Below are positions 24,852-32,630 of a stretch of 64,000 bases of DNA, piece by piece. Origin of the DNA: Paenibacillus sp. JZ16. GTDB lineage: Bacteria; Bacillota; Bacilli; Paenibacillales; Paenibacillaceae. Position 1 is the stretch's first letter, and each line of letters begins with the position of its first letter. The DNA is taken from NCBI RefSeq assembly GCF_015326965.1, contig NZ_CP017659.1:3848501-3912500 (forward strand), read 5' to 3'. A model generated the notes under the pieces. It did no database searches. It was not told the origin of the DNA and saw only the letters and a program-made list of their open reading frames with translations. The position numbers and the translations under genes were made by a program.

Positions 24852-27017
24852 TTATTTCCGAAGCCGAAAACGTCTTGTCTCCGTATCCCGGCTATTCTTT
24901 CCAACCATAATGTCGAACTCGCCCGCATCGCTGGTGAAAGACAGATCCGAGTGGTGATAGCGCAGCTGTTCTTCGGTCAGCGTAAACGTGATTTCCTGTC
25001 GTTCGCCCGGCTGCAGCAGCACCTTGCGGAAAGCCTTCAGCTCACTGACAGGCCTAACGACCTCTCCGGATCGGTCGCGGACGTACAGCTGAATCACTTC
25101 TTCACCGGCGATATCGCCGGCATTCGTCACCGAAACCGTAATTTCAAGCGGCTGGTCCGGGAACATTTCATCCGCCGACAGCGTCATCTTTCCGTATACA
25201 AACTCCGTATAACTGAGGCCGAATCCAAACGGAAACAGCGGCTCATTCGGAATGTCCAAATATTGCGATACATAGCGTACCTGCGCATCGGGCGCATCCT
25301 TCGGACGGCCGGTGTTAAAATGGTTGTAGTATACCGGCACCTGTCCCACGGAATAAGGGAACGACATGCTGAGCCGGCCGGAAGGATTCGCTTCGCCCGT
25401 CAGCAGTGCAGCTACAGCCGCCCCGCCTTCACTTCCCGGGAACCAGGCTTCCAGCACAGCCTCCGCTTCGTCCAGCACCCCATGCAGATCCAGCGGACGA
25501 CCGTTGAACAATACGGCAACCATCGGCTTCTCCAGCGTTTTCAAATGCTGAATCAGCTCGAGCTGCGGTTGTGGCAGCGTTATAAACCCACGGCTGCCCG
25601 CTTCGCCGCTCATCTCGGAATCCTCGCCCAGCGCAAGCACAATCACGTCGGCTTCCTTTGCTGCCTTCATCGCCTCTTCCAACTGCTGCCCGGTCATGGC
25701 GTTCACGTTACAACCCTCAGCTACCGTGAGGGCACCGGAAGCCACCTTGGAGCGCAGTCCCTGCTCCAGCGTTACCGCGTCTTCTTTGGAGCCTGTCCAG
25801 GACCAGGGGCCAAGAATATCGCCGCTGGCAGCGAACGGGCCGATCAAGGCAACGCGCTGCCCGCCGCGCAGCGGCAGCAGGGAGTCGTTCTTCAGGAGCA
25901 CGCAGGACTTCGCCGCAGCCTCCCGGGCCGCCTGACGATGTTCCTCGCAGAACACAATCTCCCGTTCCGCCTGCGGATCGGCTCCCCGCACAGGGCGCTC
26001 GAACAGTCCAAGCCGCTTTTTCAAAGACAGGATCCGCAGCACCGCTTCATCGATCAGGCTCTCGTCCACCCGGCCTTCACGTACCATTTCAGGTAAATGA
26101 TGAACATAGCTGGAAGTCATCATCTCGATGTCCACGCCCGCTTCAATGGCTCTTAACGCTGCCTCTGCCTCATCCTCCGCTACCCCGTGTGGAATCAGCT
26201 CTTTGACCGCTCCCCAGTCGGAGATCAGCACGCCGTCAAAGCCCCATTCGCGGCGCAGCAAATCACGCATCAGCCGTTTATTGCCCGTAGCCGGTATGCC
26301 ATCCACCGTATTAAAGGCGGTCATGACCATCTCGACACCTTCGTCCAGCGCAGCCTTGTACGCCGGCAAGTAATACTCCCGCAGCTGACGCTCGGACATG
26401 TCCACCGTGTTGTAATCGCGGCCGCCTTCGCCTGCTCCATATGCGGCAAAGTGCTTCACGCAAGCAGCCAGCCGGTTGAGATCGCCGCTCAGGTCCTCCC
26501 CTTGGAAACCTCTGACAAAGGCTCTGGCAAATTCACTGTTTAAGTAAGGATCCTCGCCTGTCGATTCCATCACGCGCCCCCAGCGGGGATCGCGCACCAG
26601 GTCCACCATCGGCGCAAATGTCACATGCAGGCCGGATACCGCGGCTTCGCGCGCAGCGATTTCCGCACTCCGCTCCGCTAGGCTGGGGTCCCAAGAGCTC
26701 CCCATGGCGAGCGGCACCGGAAAGATTGTTTTAAAGCCGTGAACGATATCAGCCATCATCAGCAGCGGAATCTTCAATCGATTCTTGCGCAAATGGGCTT
26801 CCTGGACGGCTATCACTTCCTCCGCACCTGCCAAACCCAGCACGGAGCCGGCATTACTTACGATGTCATCGGTGATGCCAAGCGACTCCATCGGTCCTGT
26901 AATCTGCCCCGATTCTTGGGTGCCTTCGAAAAAAGGGACGGCCAGTTGTATAAGCTGCGCAATTTTCTCCTCCAGCGTCATCTGCTCGACCAGAGAAAGT
27001 AGTTGTTGATCTGCCAT
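24852..27017 (-). CDS. GH3 beta-glucosidase (Lin1840/BglX-like)
   Basis: A 721-residue intracellular family 3 glycosidase; no signal peptide. The catalytic nucleophile Asp is in VLISDWGAV near residue 260, with upstream substrate-binding motifs KHFAAYG and MTAFNTVDGIPATGN; the C-terminal half holds the (alpha/beta)6 sandwich and fibronectin-III-like domain (ending SFTSDAGEFDIMVG). By context it should hydrolyse sophorose or short beta-1,2-glucans left by the GH94 phosphorylase, as Lin1840 does in Listeria. The ATG at 27017 follows AAAGGAGG; an in-frame codon 25 residues upstream lacks a ribosome binding site. Two GAAACGTT-type operator sites lie in the gap before it. Confidence 0.88.
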   Translation of the reverse strand: MADQQLLSLVEQMTLEEKIAQLIQLAVPFFEGTQESGQITGPMESLGITDDIVSNAGSVLGLAGAEEVIAVQEAHLRKNRLKIPLLMMADIVHGFKTIFPVPLAMGSSWDPSLAERSAEIAAREAAVSGLHVTFAPMVDLVRDPRWGRVMESTGEDPYLNSEFARAFVRGFQGEDLSGDLNRLAACVKHFAAYGAGEGGRDYNTVDMSERQLREYYLPAYKAALDEGVEMVMTAFNTVDGIPATGNKRLMRDLLRREWGFDGVLISDWGAVKELIPHGVAEDEAEAALRAIEAGVDIEMMTSSYVHHLPEMVREGRVDESLIDEAVLRILSLKKRLGLFERPVRGADPQAEREIVFCEEHRQAAREAAAKSCVLLKNDSLLPLRGGQRVALIGPFAASGDILGPWSWTGSKEDAVTLEQGLRSKVASGALTVAEGCNVNAMTGQQLEEAMKAAKEADVIVLALGEDSEMSGEAGSRGFITLPQPQLELIQHLKTLEKPMVAVLFNGRPLDLHGVLDEAEAVLEAWFPGSEGGAAVAALLTGEANPSGRLSMSFPYSVGQVPVYYNHFNTGRPKDAPDAQVRYVSQYLDIPNEPLFPFGFGLSYTEFVYGKMTLSADEMFPDQPLEITVSVTNAGDIAGEEVIQLYVRDRSGEVVRPVSELKAFRKVLLQPGERQEITFTLTEEQLRYHHSDLSFTSDAGEFDIMVGKNSRDTETRRFRLRK

Positions 27018-27058
27018 TTCCCATCCTCCTTTGTCATTACCGTTCTCTTTTTCACTAA

Positions 27059-27197
27059 TTCGAAACGTTATGATTCTCTCGAAAACAATCAATAATTTCC
27101 TGTAACCATATATTTCATAAGCTTTCTACTTACAAATTAACAATCTGAAAATCGAAAAAATCAGCGCTAATCCGCATATAAAATCGAAACGTTTCAA
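27059..27197 (-). promoter_or_regulatory. Internal regulatory region with two LacI-type operator sites
   Basis: The site TCGAAACGTTTCAA (27184-27197) holds the full GAAACGTTTC palindrome; a partial copy, TTCGAAACGTTATG, is at 27059-27072. They flank the 200-bp gap before the GH3 gene, the largest in the operon, and suggest a second, LacI-controlled promoter for the two enzyme genes. I could not assign -35/-10 boxes with confidence. Confidence 0.6.
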
Positions 27198-27215
27198 TAC
27201 ATGCGGACAAAAAAT

Positions 27216-27992
27216 TCAGGGCAGGGGCAGCCAATCCAGCACCCGCTGAATTTTGCGATCCCAATATCCCCATTCATGACCACCGGGTTCTTCCTCATAG
27301 GTGATATGAAGCCCCAGGCTGTCCGCATAGTGTCTAAAGGTCTGATTATCGTTATACAAAAAATCCTCTGTCCCACAGCACTGATACAGCATCGGTTTGT
27401 CGCCACTGTATGCCGCGAATTCCGAGGCTAAGAACAGCAAATCGTCCCGGCTTCCTCGCAATCGATCAACGCTTCCAAACAGGGTACGAACTTCTGCCTC
27501 CTGGAAGCCCGGTCCTGCAGCGCGGCTGGCGAGATTCAGCCCACCCGACAGGCTTGCGCCTGCCGCGTAACGCTCCGGATAACGAAGCGCCAGCTTGAAT
27601 GCCCCATACCCGCCCATGGAAATTCCGGCGACAAAGGTATCTTCCCTCCGCCCGGACACCGGAAAGAACGACTGAACGAGCTGTGGAAGCTCCTCGCTCA
27701 GGAAAGTAAAGTAAGGCAAGCCGTTTGCCATGTCCATATAATAGCTTCGTCCGACTCCCGGCATCACGAGCGCGATGCCTTTATTCTCGGCATATCGTTC
27801 GATGGACGACCTGCGCATCCATTCGGTCTGATCCGCTCCTCGTCCGTGAAGCAAATAAAGCACCGGCAGTTTCGAAGAAGAACCGTACGGCATCAAAGCG
27901 GCTTGCGGCAGAAAAACCTCTATGCCGGTAGACAGCTTCAGTATTTCGGAATAAAAATCACACGTGATCCATGCCAAGTTCCTCATCTCCAA
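27216..27992 (-). CDS. Esterase of the EstA/esterase D family
   Basis: A 258-residue alpha/beta hydrolase of the tributyrin esterase (EstA)/S-formylglutathione hydrolase group, also related to CE1 carbohydrate esterases. The nucleophile elbow is GISMGGYGAFK, the oxyanion region is YLLHGRGADQTEWM, and the catalytic His is in PGGHEWGYW. No signal peptide. It sits inside the glucan operon between the LacI gene and the GH3 gene, ten bases from the former, so it may remove acyl decorations (for example acetyl or succinyl groups on natural beta-1,2-glucans) after import. That role is inference; the Listeria cluster as I remember it has no such gene. Confidence 0.8.
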   Translation of the reverse strand: MEMRNLAWITCDFYSEILKLSTGIEVFLPQAALMPYGSSSKLPVLYLLHGRGADQTEWMRRSSIERYAENKGIALVMPGVGRSYYMDMANGLPYFTFLSEELPQLVQSFFPVSGRREDTFVAGISMGGYGAFKLALRYPERYAAGASLSGGLNLASRAAGPGFQEAEVRTLFGSVDRLRGSRDDLLFLASEFAAYSGDKPMLYQCCGTEDFLYNDNQTFRHYADSLGLHITYEEEPGGHEWGYWDRKIQRVLDWLPLP

Positions 27993-28001
27993 TCCGGTCC
28001 A

Positions 28002-29003
28002 TTAATTCTCTACTTTGCTCTTCCCTGCAGATGCCCGCTCCATCATTTCGGTCGTCAGCATATAAGATTGCTTTACGGATTCACCGGCCAATATCTGAAA
28101 CAGCAAATGGGCTGCAAGCGATCCCGCCTCGCTCTTGGGCTGCTTGATCGTGGTAAGCGGCGGATTCACGTATTCGGCTAATTGAATATCGTCATATCCG
28201 ATGACGGATACATCATCCGGCACCGATATGCCGCTCTCCTCAAAAGCCTTCAATCCTCCGATGGCCATCTCGTCGTTGCCGTAGAACACCGCCGACGGGA
28301 GCGACCCCTGCATAATCATCATCTTGGTCGCATTGTAACCGCCCTCGCGCACGAAGTTGCCGCTGAGACGCCATTTCGACTGTTCCTCCAGCCCTGCCTC
28401 GGCAAGTGCCCGTAAATACCCCTGATAACGCAAATGATTATCGTACGAATCTGAAGAACCGCTGATGTATGCCACATGCCGATGACCGTTCTCAAGCAGA
28501 TACCGGGTAGCCGTGTATCCTCCTTGTTCCCCATCGACCAGCACATTGACCAGGTATTCGCTGCACAATGGACGATCCATCACGACAATCGGAAATTGGG
28601 GACCCGAGGTCTCGATCAGAACTTCATCCCGGATATTAGGTGCAAGTATGATGGCACCGTCCGCCCTTTTCTCTCTCAAAAATTTAACCGCCGTTGAATC
28701 TCTGCCACCCATCGAACTGCATGCGATCAGATCATATCCGTTGGTTAAAGCGACTTCCTGTACGCTTCGAATCAGCTCGGAATAATAAGGCCCGGATAGA
28801 TCCGTCAGAATAAGAGCGATTGTCTTGGTGCGGCTCCGCTTCAAATCCATGGCAAATCCATTCTTCCGATAATTCAACTGCCTTGCTGCCTCGAGCACCT
28901 TTGATCTTGTCTTGGAACTCACTCTGCTGTCGCCGCTTAACGCGTATGAAGCCGTTGACAAGGCGACTCCAGCGAGCTTTGCCACATCCTTAATCGTTGC
29001 CAT
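28002..29003 (-). CDS. LacI-family transcriptional regulator of the glucan operon
   Basis: A 333-residue repressor with the LacI helix-turn-helix and hinge at residues 2-50 (ATIKDVAKLAGVALSTASYA, KTRSKVLEAARQLNYRKNG) and a periplasmic-binding-protein-like effector domain (TIALILTDLSGPYYSELIRS; DGAIILAP; VSVIGYDDIQLAEYVNPPLT). It is encoded inside the operon it presumably controls. Its likely operators are the GAAACGTTTC palindromes found at the operon promoter, in its leader and before the GH3 gene. The effector is expected to be a transported disaccharide or oligosaccharide such as sophorose. Confidence 0.9.
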   Translation of the reverse strand: MATIKDVAKLAGVALSTASYALSGDSRVSSKTRSKVLEAARQLNYRKNGFAMDLKRSRTKTIALILTDLSGPYYSELIRSVQEVALTNGYDLIACSSMGGRDSTAVKFLREKRADGAIILAPNIRDEVLIETSGPQFPIVVMDRPLCSEYLVNVLVDGEQGGYTATRYLLENGHRHVAYISGSSDSYDNHLRYQGYLRALAEAGLEEQSKWRLSGNFVREGGYNATKMMIMQGSLPSAVFYGNDEMAIGGLKAFEESGISVPDDVSVIGYDDIQLAEYVNPPLTTIKQPKSEAGSLAAHLLFQILAGESVKQSYMLTTEMMERASAGKSKVEN

Positions 29004-29044
29004 TTCCTTACGCCCCTTCTACTACTTAAAAAACTCTATCTATT

Positions 29045-29863
29045 TTATTTCATGCCAGAGATCGTATATCCTTCAATAATATGTTTTTGGAAGAAAGAAA
29101 ATACGATGATAATCGGAACCACCATAAATGCAGCGCCTGCCATCTGGAGGCCGAAATCAGATCCGTGCTGTCCTTTCAGAAGCTGCAGACCCACCGAAAG
29201 CGTATAAAGCTTTTGGTCATTTGCCATGATGAGAGGCCACAGGAAACTGTTCCAAGCGCCGATGAAGGCCAAAATCCCCTGTACCGCAAATACCGGCTTC
29301 GTGATCGGAACGATCAACTGGAAGAAAATCCGCAGCTCTCCCGCTCCATCCAGCCTGGATGCTTCAATCAGATCCGTAGGGATCGTGGACATGAACTGAC
29401 GGAAGAGGAAAATACCGAATGCTCCGACCAGGCCAGGCAGCACAATACCCGCCATCGTGTTAGTCAATCCCATGGCATTAATCAGCAGGTAGACCGGAAT
29501 CATGGTAACCTGTCCCGGAATCATCATCGTTGCCAGCACGAGATAAAACAGCTTCTTGTTGCCGGGGAACTCGTATTTAGCGAATGCATATCCTGCAAGC
29601 GCATTGAGGAACAGACCGACAAAAGACCAGAACACAATGATAAGCGTATTTTTCAGGTATACGATAAAGTCCAGCTTCGTAAATAAATCCACATAATTTT
29701 CAATTGTAAATTCTTTCGGCAATAGCGTCGGCGGAACTGCCGTAAATTCATTTTCCGGCTTGAATGAGGACGTGATCATCCAGATAAACGGAATCATCAT
29801 CAGCAATCCTCCTGCAATGAGCAGCACCGTCATGACTGTTTTCTCAATTCTTTTAGCTGCCAT
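29045..29863 (-). CDS. Carbohydrate ABC transporter permease (MalG type)
   Basis: A 272-residue six-helix permease of the CUT1 family. The inner-membrane EAA loop that contacts the ATPase is EASRLDGAGELRIFFQLIVPITKP. The N-terminus MLLIAGGLLMMIPFIWMITSSFK is characteristic of MalG-type subunits. It pairs with the MalF-type permease 51 bp upstream. No ATP-binding subunit is encoded in the operon, so a shared MsmX-type ATPase elsewhere in the genome is expected, as for most CUT1 systems in Bacillales. Confidence 0.92.
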   Translation of the reverse strand: MAAKRIEKTVMTVLLIAGGLLMMIPFIWMITSSFKPENEFTAVPPTLLPKEFTIENYVDLFTKLDFIVYLKNTLIIVFWSFVGLFLNALAGYAFAKYEFPGNKKLFYLVLATMMIPGQVTMIPVYLLINAMGLTNTMAGIVLPGLVGAFGIFLFRQFMSTIPTDLIEASRLDGAGELRIFFQLIVPITKPVFAVQGILAFIGAWNSFLWPLIMANDQKLYTLSVGLQLLKGQHGSDFGLQMAGAAFMVVPIIIVFSFFQKHIIEGYTISGMK

Positions 29864-29914
29864 ACCCTGAGCCTCCTTCAGTTACGATACGAAAACATCG
29901 GTTGAACCTGAAAC

Positions 29915-30820
29915 TTAATATTCGACATCTTTTCTCTTGACTGCGAATTGTACGACCGTTACAGCGATAATGATGATGAAGAGCACAAACGATCCTGCAG
30001 CCGCATAACCAAAATTGCTAAGCTGGAAGCCATTGTTATAAATAAAGAGGGCCATCGACATCGTGGAGTTCAGCGGTCCGCCCTTGGTCATAACCAGAGG
30101 CTCCTCGAAGAATTGAATCCAGCCGATCAGCGTCGTTATCGTGACAAAGAAGGTAGCAAAGCTAAGGAGCGGGACCGTGATGTACAACAGTTTCTTCCAT
30201 TTGCTCGCACCATCGATCTCCGCCGCTTCATAATAGGAACGTGGAATGCCCTGCAGCGCAGCCAGAAAAATGATCATATTGAGGCCAATCGATTTCCATA
30301 CAGCCAGAAGAATAAGAGATAACTTGGCAAGTGTAGGATCATTCAGCCATTGCTGTGCCGGAATACCAAACCAGGATAACATATGGTTAAAGAGGCCGTA
30401 ATGGCTGTTATACAGGTATCCCCAAACAACCGCGACCGCCACAATATTCGTAATGGAAGGCATATAATAAACAACGCGGAATGTCTTAAACAACCATCCC
30501 GTGCCATAGTTAAGCAGCAATGCAGCACCCATGGCAAGCATAACGACAAACGGAACACCGATAATAACATAGAACATGGTGTTAAACATCGATTTCAGAA
30601 AAACCGGATCTTTAAATACATTCATAAAATTATCGAAGCCAACGCCTTCAATGTTTGAATAATTAGCGAGACCAGCGAGGTCAATATCCGTGAAGCTGAT
30701 GACAAGCGCAATGATGATCGGAATGATTGAGAACGTCAGAAGCAGCACCAGTGCGGGCGCAATAAACATATAAGGATACTTATATTGGTTAAAGCGCTTG
30801 ATAAAGTTCTGCAATGCCAT
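29915..30820 (-). CDS. Carbohydrate ABC transporter permease (MalF type)
   Basis: A 301-residue six-helix permease. The EAA loop is EAAEIDGASKWKKLLYITVPLLS, and the N-terminal YPYMFIAPALVLLLTFSIIPI is typical of MalF-type subunits. It lies between the binding protein and the MalG-type permease, forming the membrane channel for the probable beta-1,2-glucan oligosaccharides. The ATG follows GGAGGTGA. Confidence 0.92.
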   Translation of the reverse strand: MALQNFIKRFNQYKYPYMFIAPALVLLLTFSIIPIIIALVISFTDIDLAGLANYSNIEGVGFDNFMNVFKDPVFLKSMFNTMFYVIIGVPFVVMLAMGAALLLNYGTGWLFKTFRVVYYMPSITNIVAVAVVWGYLYNSHYGLFNHMLSWFGIPAQQWLNDPTLAKLSLILLAVWKSIGLNMIIFLAALQGIPRSYYEAAEIDGASKWKKLLYITVPLLSFATFFVTITTLIGWIQFFEEPLVMTKGGPLNSTMSMALFIYNNGFQLSNFGYAAAGSFVLFIIIIAVTVVQFAVKRKDVEY

Positions 30821-30871
30821 TCACCTCCTGCAAGTGTGGGTTTCTCAATAAAAGAATAACGCTCTTTGGAA

Positions 30872-30915
30872 GCAGTCAGGCTTGTTTCATCCTTCGAAGA
30901 AACAAGCCGGGCTGC
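30872..30915 (-). other. Intercistronic hairpin after the binding-protein gene
   Basis: GGCTTGTTTC pairs with GAAACAAGCC (10 bp), extended by GCAG/CTGC across an internal loop, in the 109-bp gap between the binding protein and the first permease. It lacks a T run. Such hairpins often protect the upstream message so that binding protein is made in excess over permeases. Confidence 0.6.
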
Positions 30916-30929
30916 GTTAAGACGCACTC

Positions 30930-32183
30930 TTATTTTTTGTTTAGAATTTCAGTAGCTTTCTGATTCAAAAGATCCATTTCTGCTTTGATGTCAGCACCGC
31001 CAAGCGTAATTTTCTCAAATGCGGCAATGGCTTCTTGGGAGATAGCATCCCACTCCTTAATGAACGGAACAGGCTTAGCGCTTTCGAGCTGTTTTCCGAA
31101 GGTAGCAAAAATCGGATCTTCAAAGCGTTGATCTTCCCATGCACTCTTAACAGCAGGCAGGTTTTTAGCCACATCATAGTTGGTCAGCTGCGATTCTTGT
31201 TCACTCATGAAGGATATGAATTTAACGGCTTCATCTGCATTTTCGGTTGTGTTGAATACCGACATGTTAGCTCCGCCGAGGAACGATGCATTGTTTTCTT
31301 TAGCTGGAAGTGTCGTCGTAGCCCATTTGCCTTCAATCTCAGGCGCTTTGTCTTTAACGCCCTGAATCATCCAAGGACCGCTGATAAACATCGGGAATTG
31401 TCCGTCTTTAAATGCGGCAAACAGATCCAAATCACTGGCAAGCGGCGTCATACCCGTATCATAGAAGCTCTTCAGGTATTCCATGGCTCCCATGAATTCC
31501 GGCTCGTTAAAATGAGGCTTCCTGTTTTCGTCGATCATAGCGCTTCCATTCTGCCAAGCAAACATGGACAGATAGTTCATATCTTTAGCATCAATGGTGA
31601 TTGCGTAATTGCCGTCTCCTCTAGCTGCCAGTTTCTTACCGGCATCCTTCATTTCATCCCAAGTCTTAGGACCTTCCGGATAGCCTACTTCAGCCAAAAT
31701 GTCCGTACGGTAGAACAGCACGCGCGTTTCCACATACCATGGGATGCTGACAACTTTGTCATCATAACTCATGGTTTGTACAGCGCCGTCAAAATAATTT
31801 TCTTGCTTCAAATTTGGATACTGCTCAAGATACGGCGTCAGATCGAGCAAAGCTCCAGCCTGAGCAAATTCCGGAATCCAGGTTGTTCCCATCTGCACGA
31901 CGTCCGGGCCGCTTTTGGATGCAACCGCTGTAAGCAGCTTGTCATGGGCACTGCCCCAAGGAATTAATTGAACGCTTACCTTAACGCCTGGATTCTTCTC
32001 TTCATATTGCTTAATCAAGGTTTCGTCAGATGTGTCACCCATCAGCCAAACTTTCAGTTCCTTCTTGCCTCCACCGCCTTCGCTACCTCCATCTGCTTTC
32101 TCAGACCCGCCCGAGCATCCGGCTAATACGACGGAGAACACCAGCAATGCTGCCAACGTCCACAATATTGATTTTTTTCTCAT
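30930..32183 (-). CDS. Sugar ABC transporter solute-binding lipoprotein
   Basis: A 417-residue CUT1-type binding protein with a lipoprotein signal (lipobox LAGC, Cys at residue 23) and a Gly/Ser/Lys linker anchoring it outside the membrane. The mature part has the family patterns LTPYLEQYPNLK, SIPWYVETRVLFYRTDIL and GPWMIQGVKDKAP. It is the first gene of the operon, about 270 bp after its promoter. Because the operon also encodes GH94 and GH3 enzymes of the beta-1,2-glucan type, it probably binds sophoro-oligosaccharides, comparable to Listeria Lin1841. Confidence 0.92.
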   Translation of the reverse strand: MRKKSILWTLAALLVFSVVLAGCSGGSEKADGGSEGGGGKKELKVWLMGDTSDETLIKQYEEKNPGVKVSVQLIPWGSAHDKLLTAVASKSGPDVVQMGTTWIPEFAQAGALLDLTPYLEQYPNLKQENYFDGAVQTMSYDDKVVSIPWYVETRVLFYRTDILAEVGYPEGPKTWDEMKDAGKKLAARGDGNYAITIDAKDMNYLSMFAWQNGSAMIDENRKPHFNEPEFMGAMEYLKSFYDTGMTPLASDLDLFAAFKDGQFPMFISGPWMIQGVKDKAPEIEGKWATTTLPAKENNASFLGGANMSVFNTTENADEAVKFISFMSEQESQLTNYDVAKNLPAVKSAWEDQRFEDPIFATFGKQLESAKPVPFIKEWDAISQEAIAAFEKITLGGADIKAEMDLLNQKATEILNKK

Positions 32184-32256
32184 TCTACATTCACCCCGTT
32201 TTTAATGTTTACCACCATGCGAAACGTAATGCAAAACCTAATTGAAAGCACTTACT

Positions 32257-32270
32257 TCGAAACGTTTCGA
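32257..32270 (-). promoter_or_regulatory. LacI-type operator in the operon leader
   Basis: TCGAAACGTTTCGA is a perfect 14-bp palindrome inside the long untranslated leader, about 185 bp from the promoter-proximal copy. A partial copy, GCGAAACGTAATGC, lies at 32219-32232. The spacing would allow repression by DNA looping. Confidence 0.7.
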
Positions 32271-32441
32271 TTTTATTCAAAAAAATAAAGACGCCGGATA
32301 AAGGTTGCTTCTATAATCCTACTGTCTCTTCATTCCCCCTATAAAGCACCTTTTCATGGTTATCCTAGGGATAAACAAGCTGTTTCGTGTTCATAATAAA
32401 AATTTTCCTTGCTTAATTACTTTAAAAAACGCATTCTTTTT

Positions 32442-32489
32442 GAAACGTTTCGACAAGTTCATTATAGCTCCCCCTGAGAGCGATTTCAA
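32442..32489 (-). promoter_or_regulatory. Main promoter and operator of the glucan operon
   Basis: On the minus strand TTGAAA (32484-32489) and a perfect TATAAT (32461-32466) are separated by 17 bp. The palindrome GAAACGTTTC (32442-32451) covers the predicted transcription start, a classic repressor position. The leader to the first ATG is about 270 bases. Confidence 0.8.
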
Positions 32490-32552
32490 TATCCTTTTTA
32501 TTTTTTTTGTAAGGCGTTTCTTTGACAAGTGGTGTAAGCCTTAAACCGTAGA

Positions 32553-32590
32553 CAAAAAAAGCAGCACACCCCAAAGAAGGCCTGCTGCTT
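32553..32590 (-). terminator. Terminator after the MFS gene
   Basis: On the minus strand AAGCAGCAGG pairs with GTGCTGCTT-type bases and is followed by seven T residues. Confidence 0.8.
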
Positions 32591-32630
32591 AATCTCTATC
32601 CTGAAATTATATCAACTATTAAAACTTGGG

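Noticed and set aside
24837..26096. Plus-strand reading frame of 419 codons opposite the GH3 gene
   Set aside because: Antisense shadow; the GH3 motifs on the minus strand are continuous.
32257..32451. GAAACGTTTC sites as CcpA cre boxes
   Set aside because: The central CG is one base off the cre frame, giving four mismatches to TGWAANCGNTNWCA; repeated occurrence in one operon with its own LacI gene fits a dedicated operator better.
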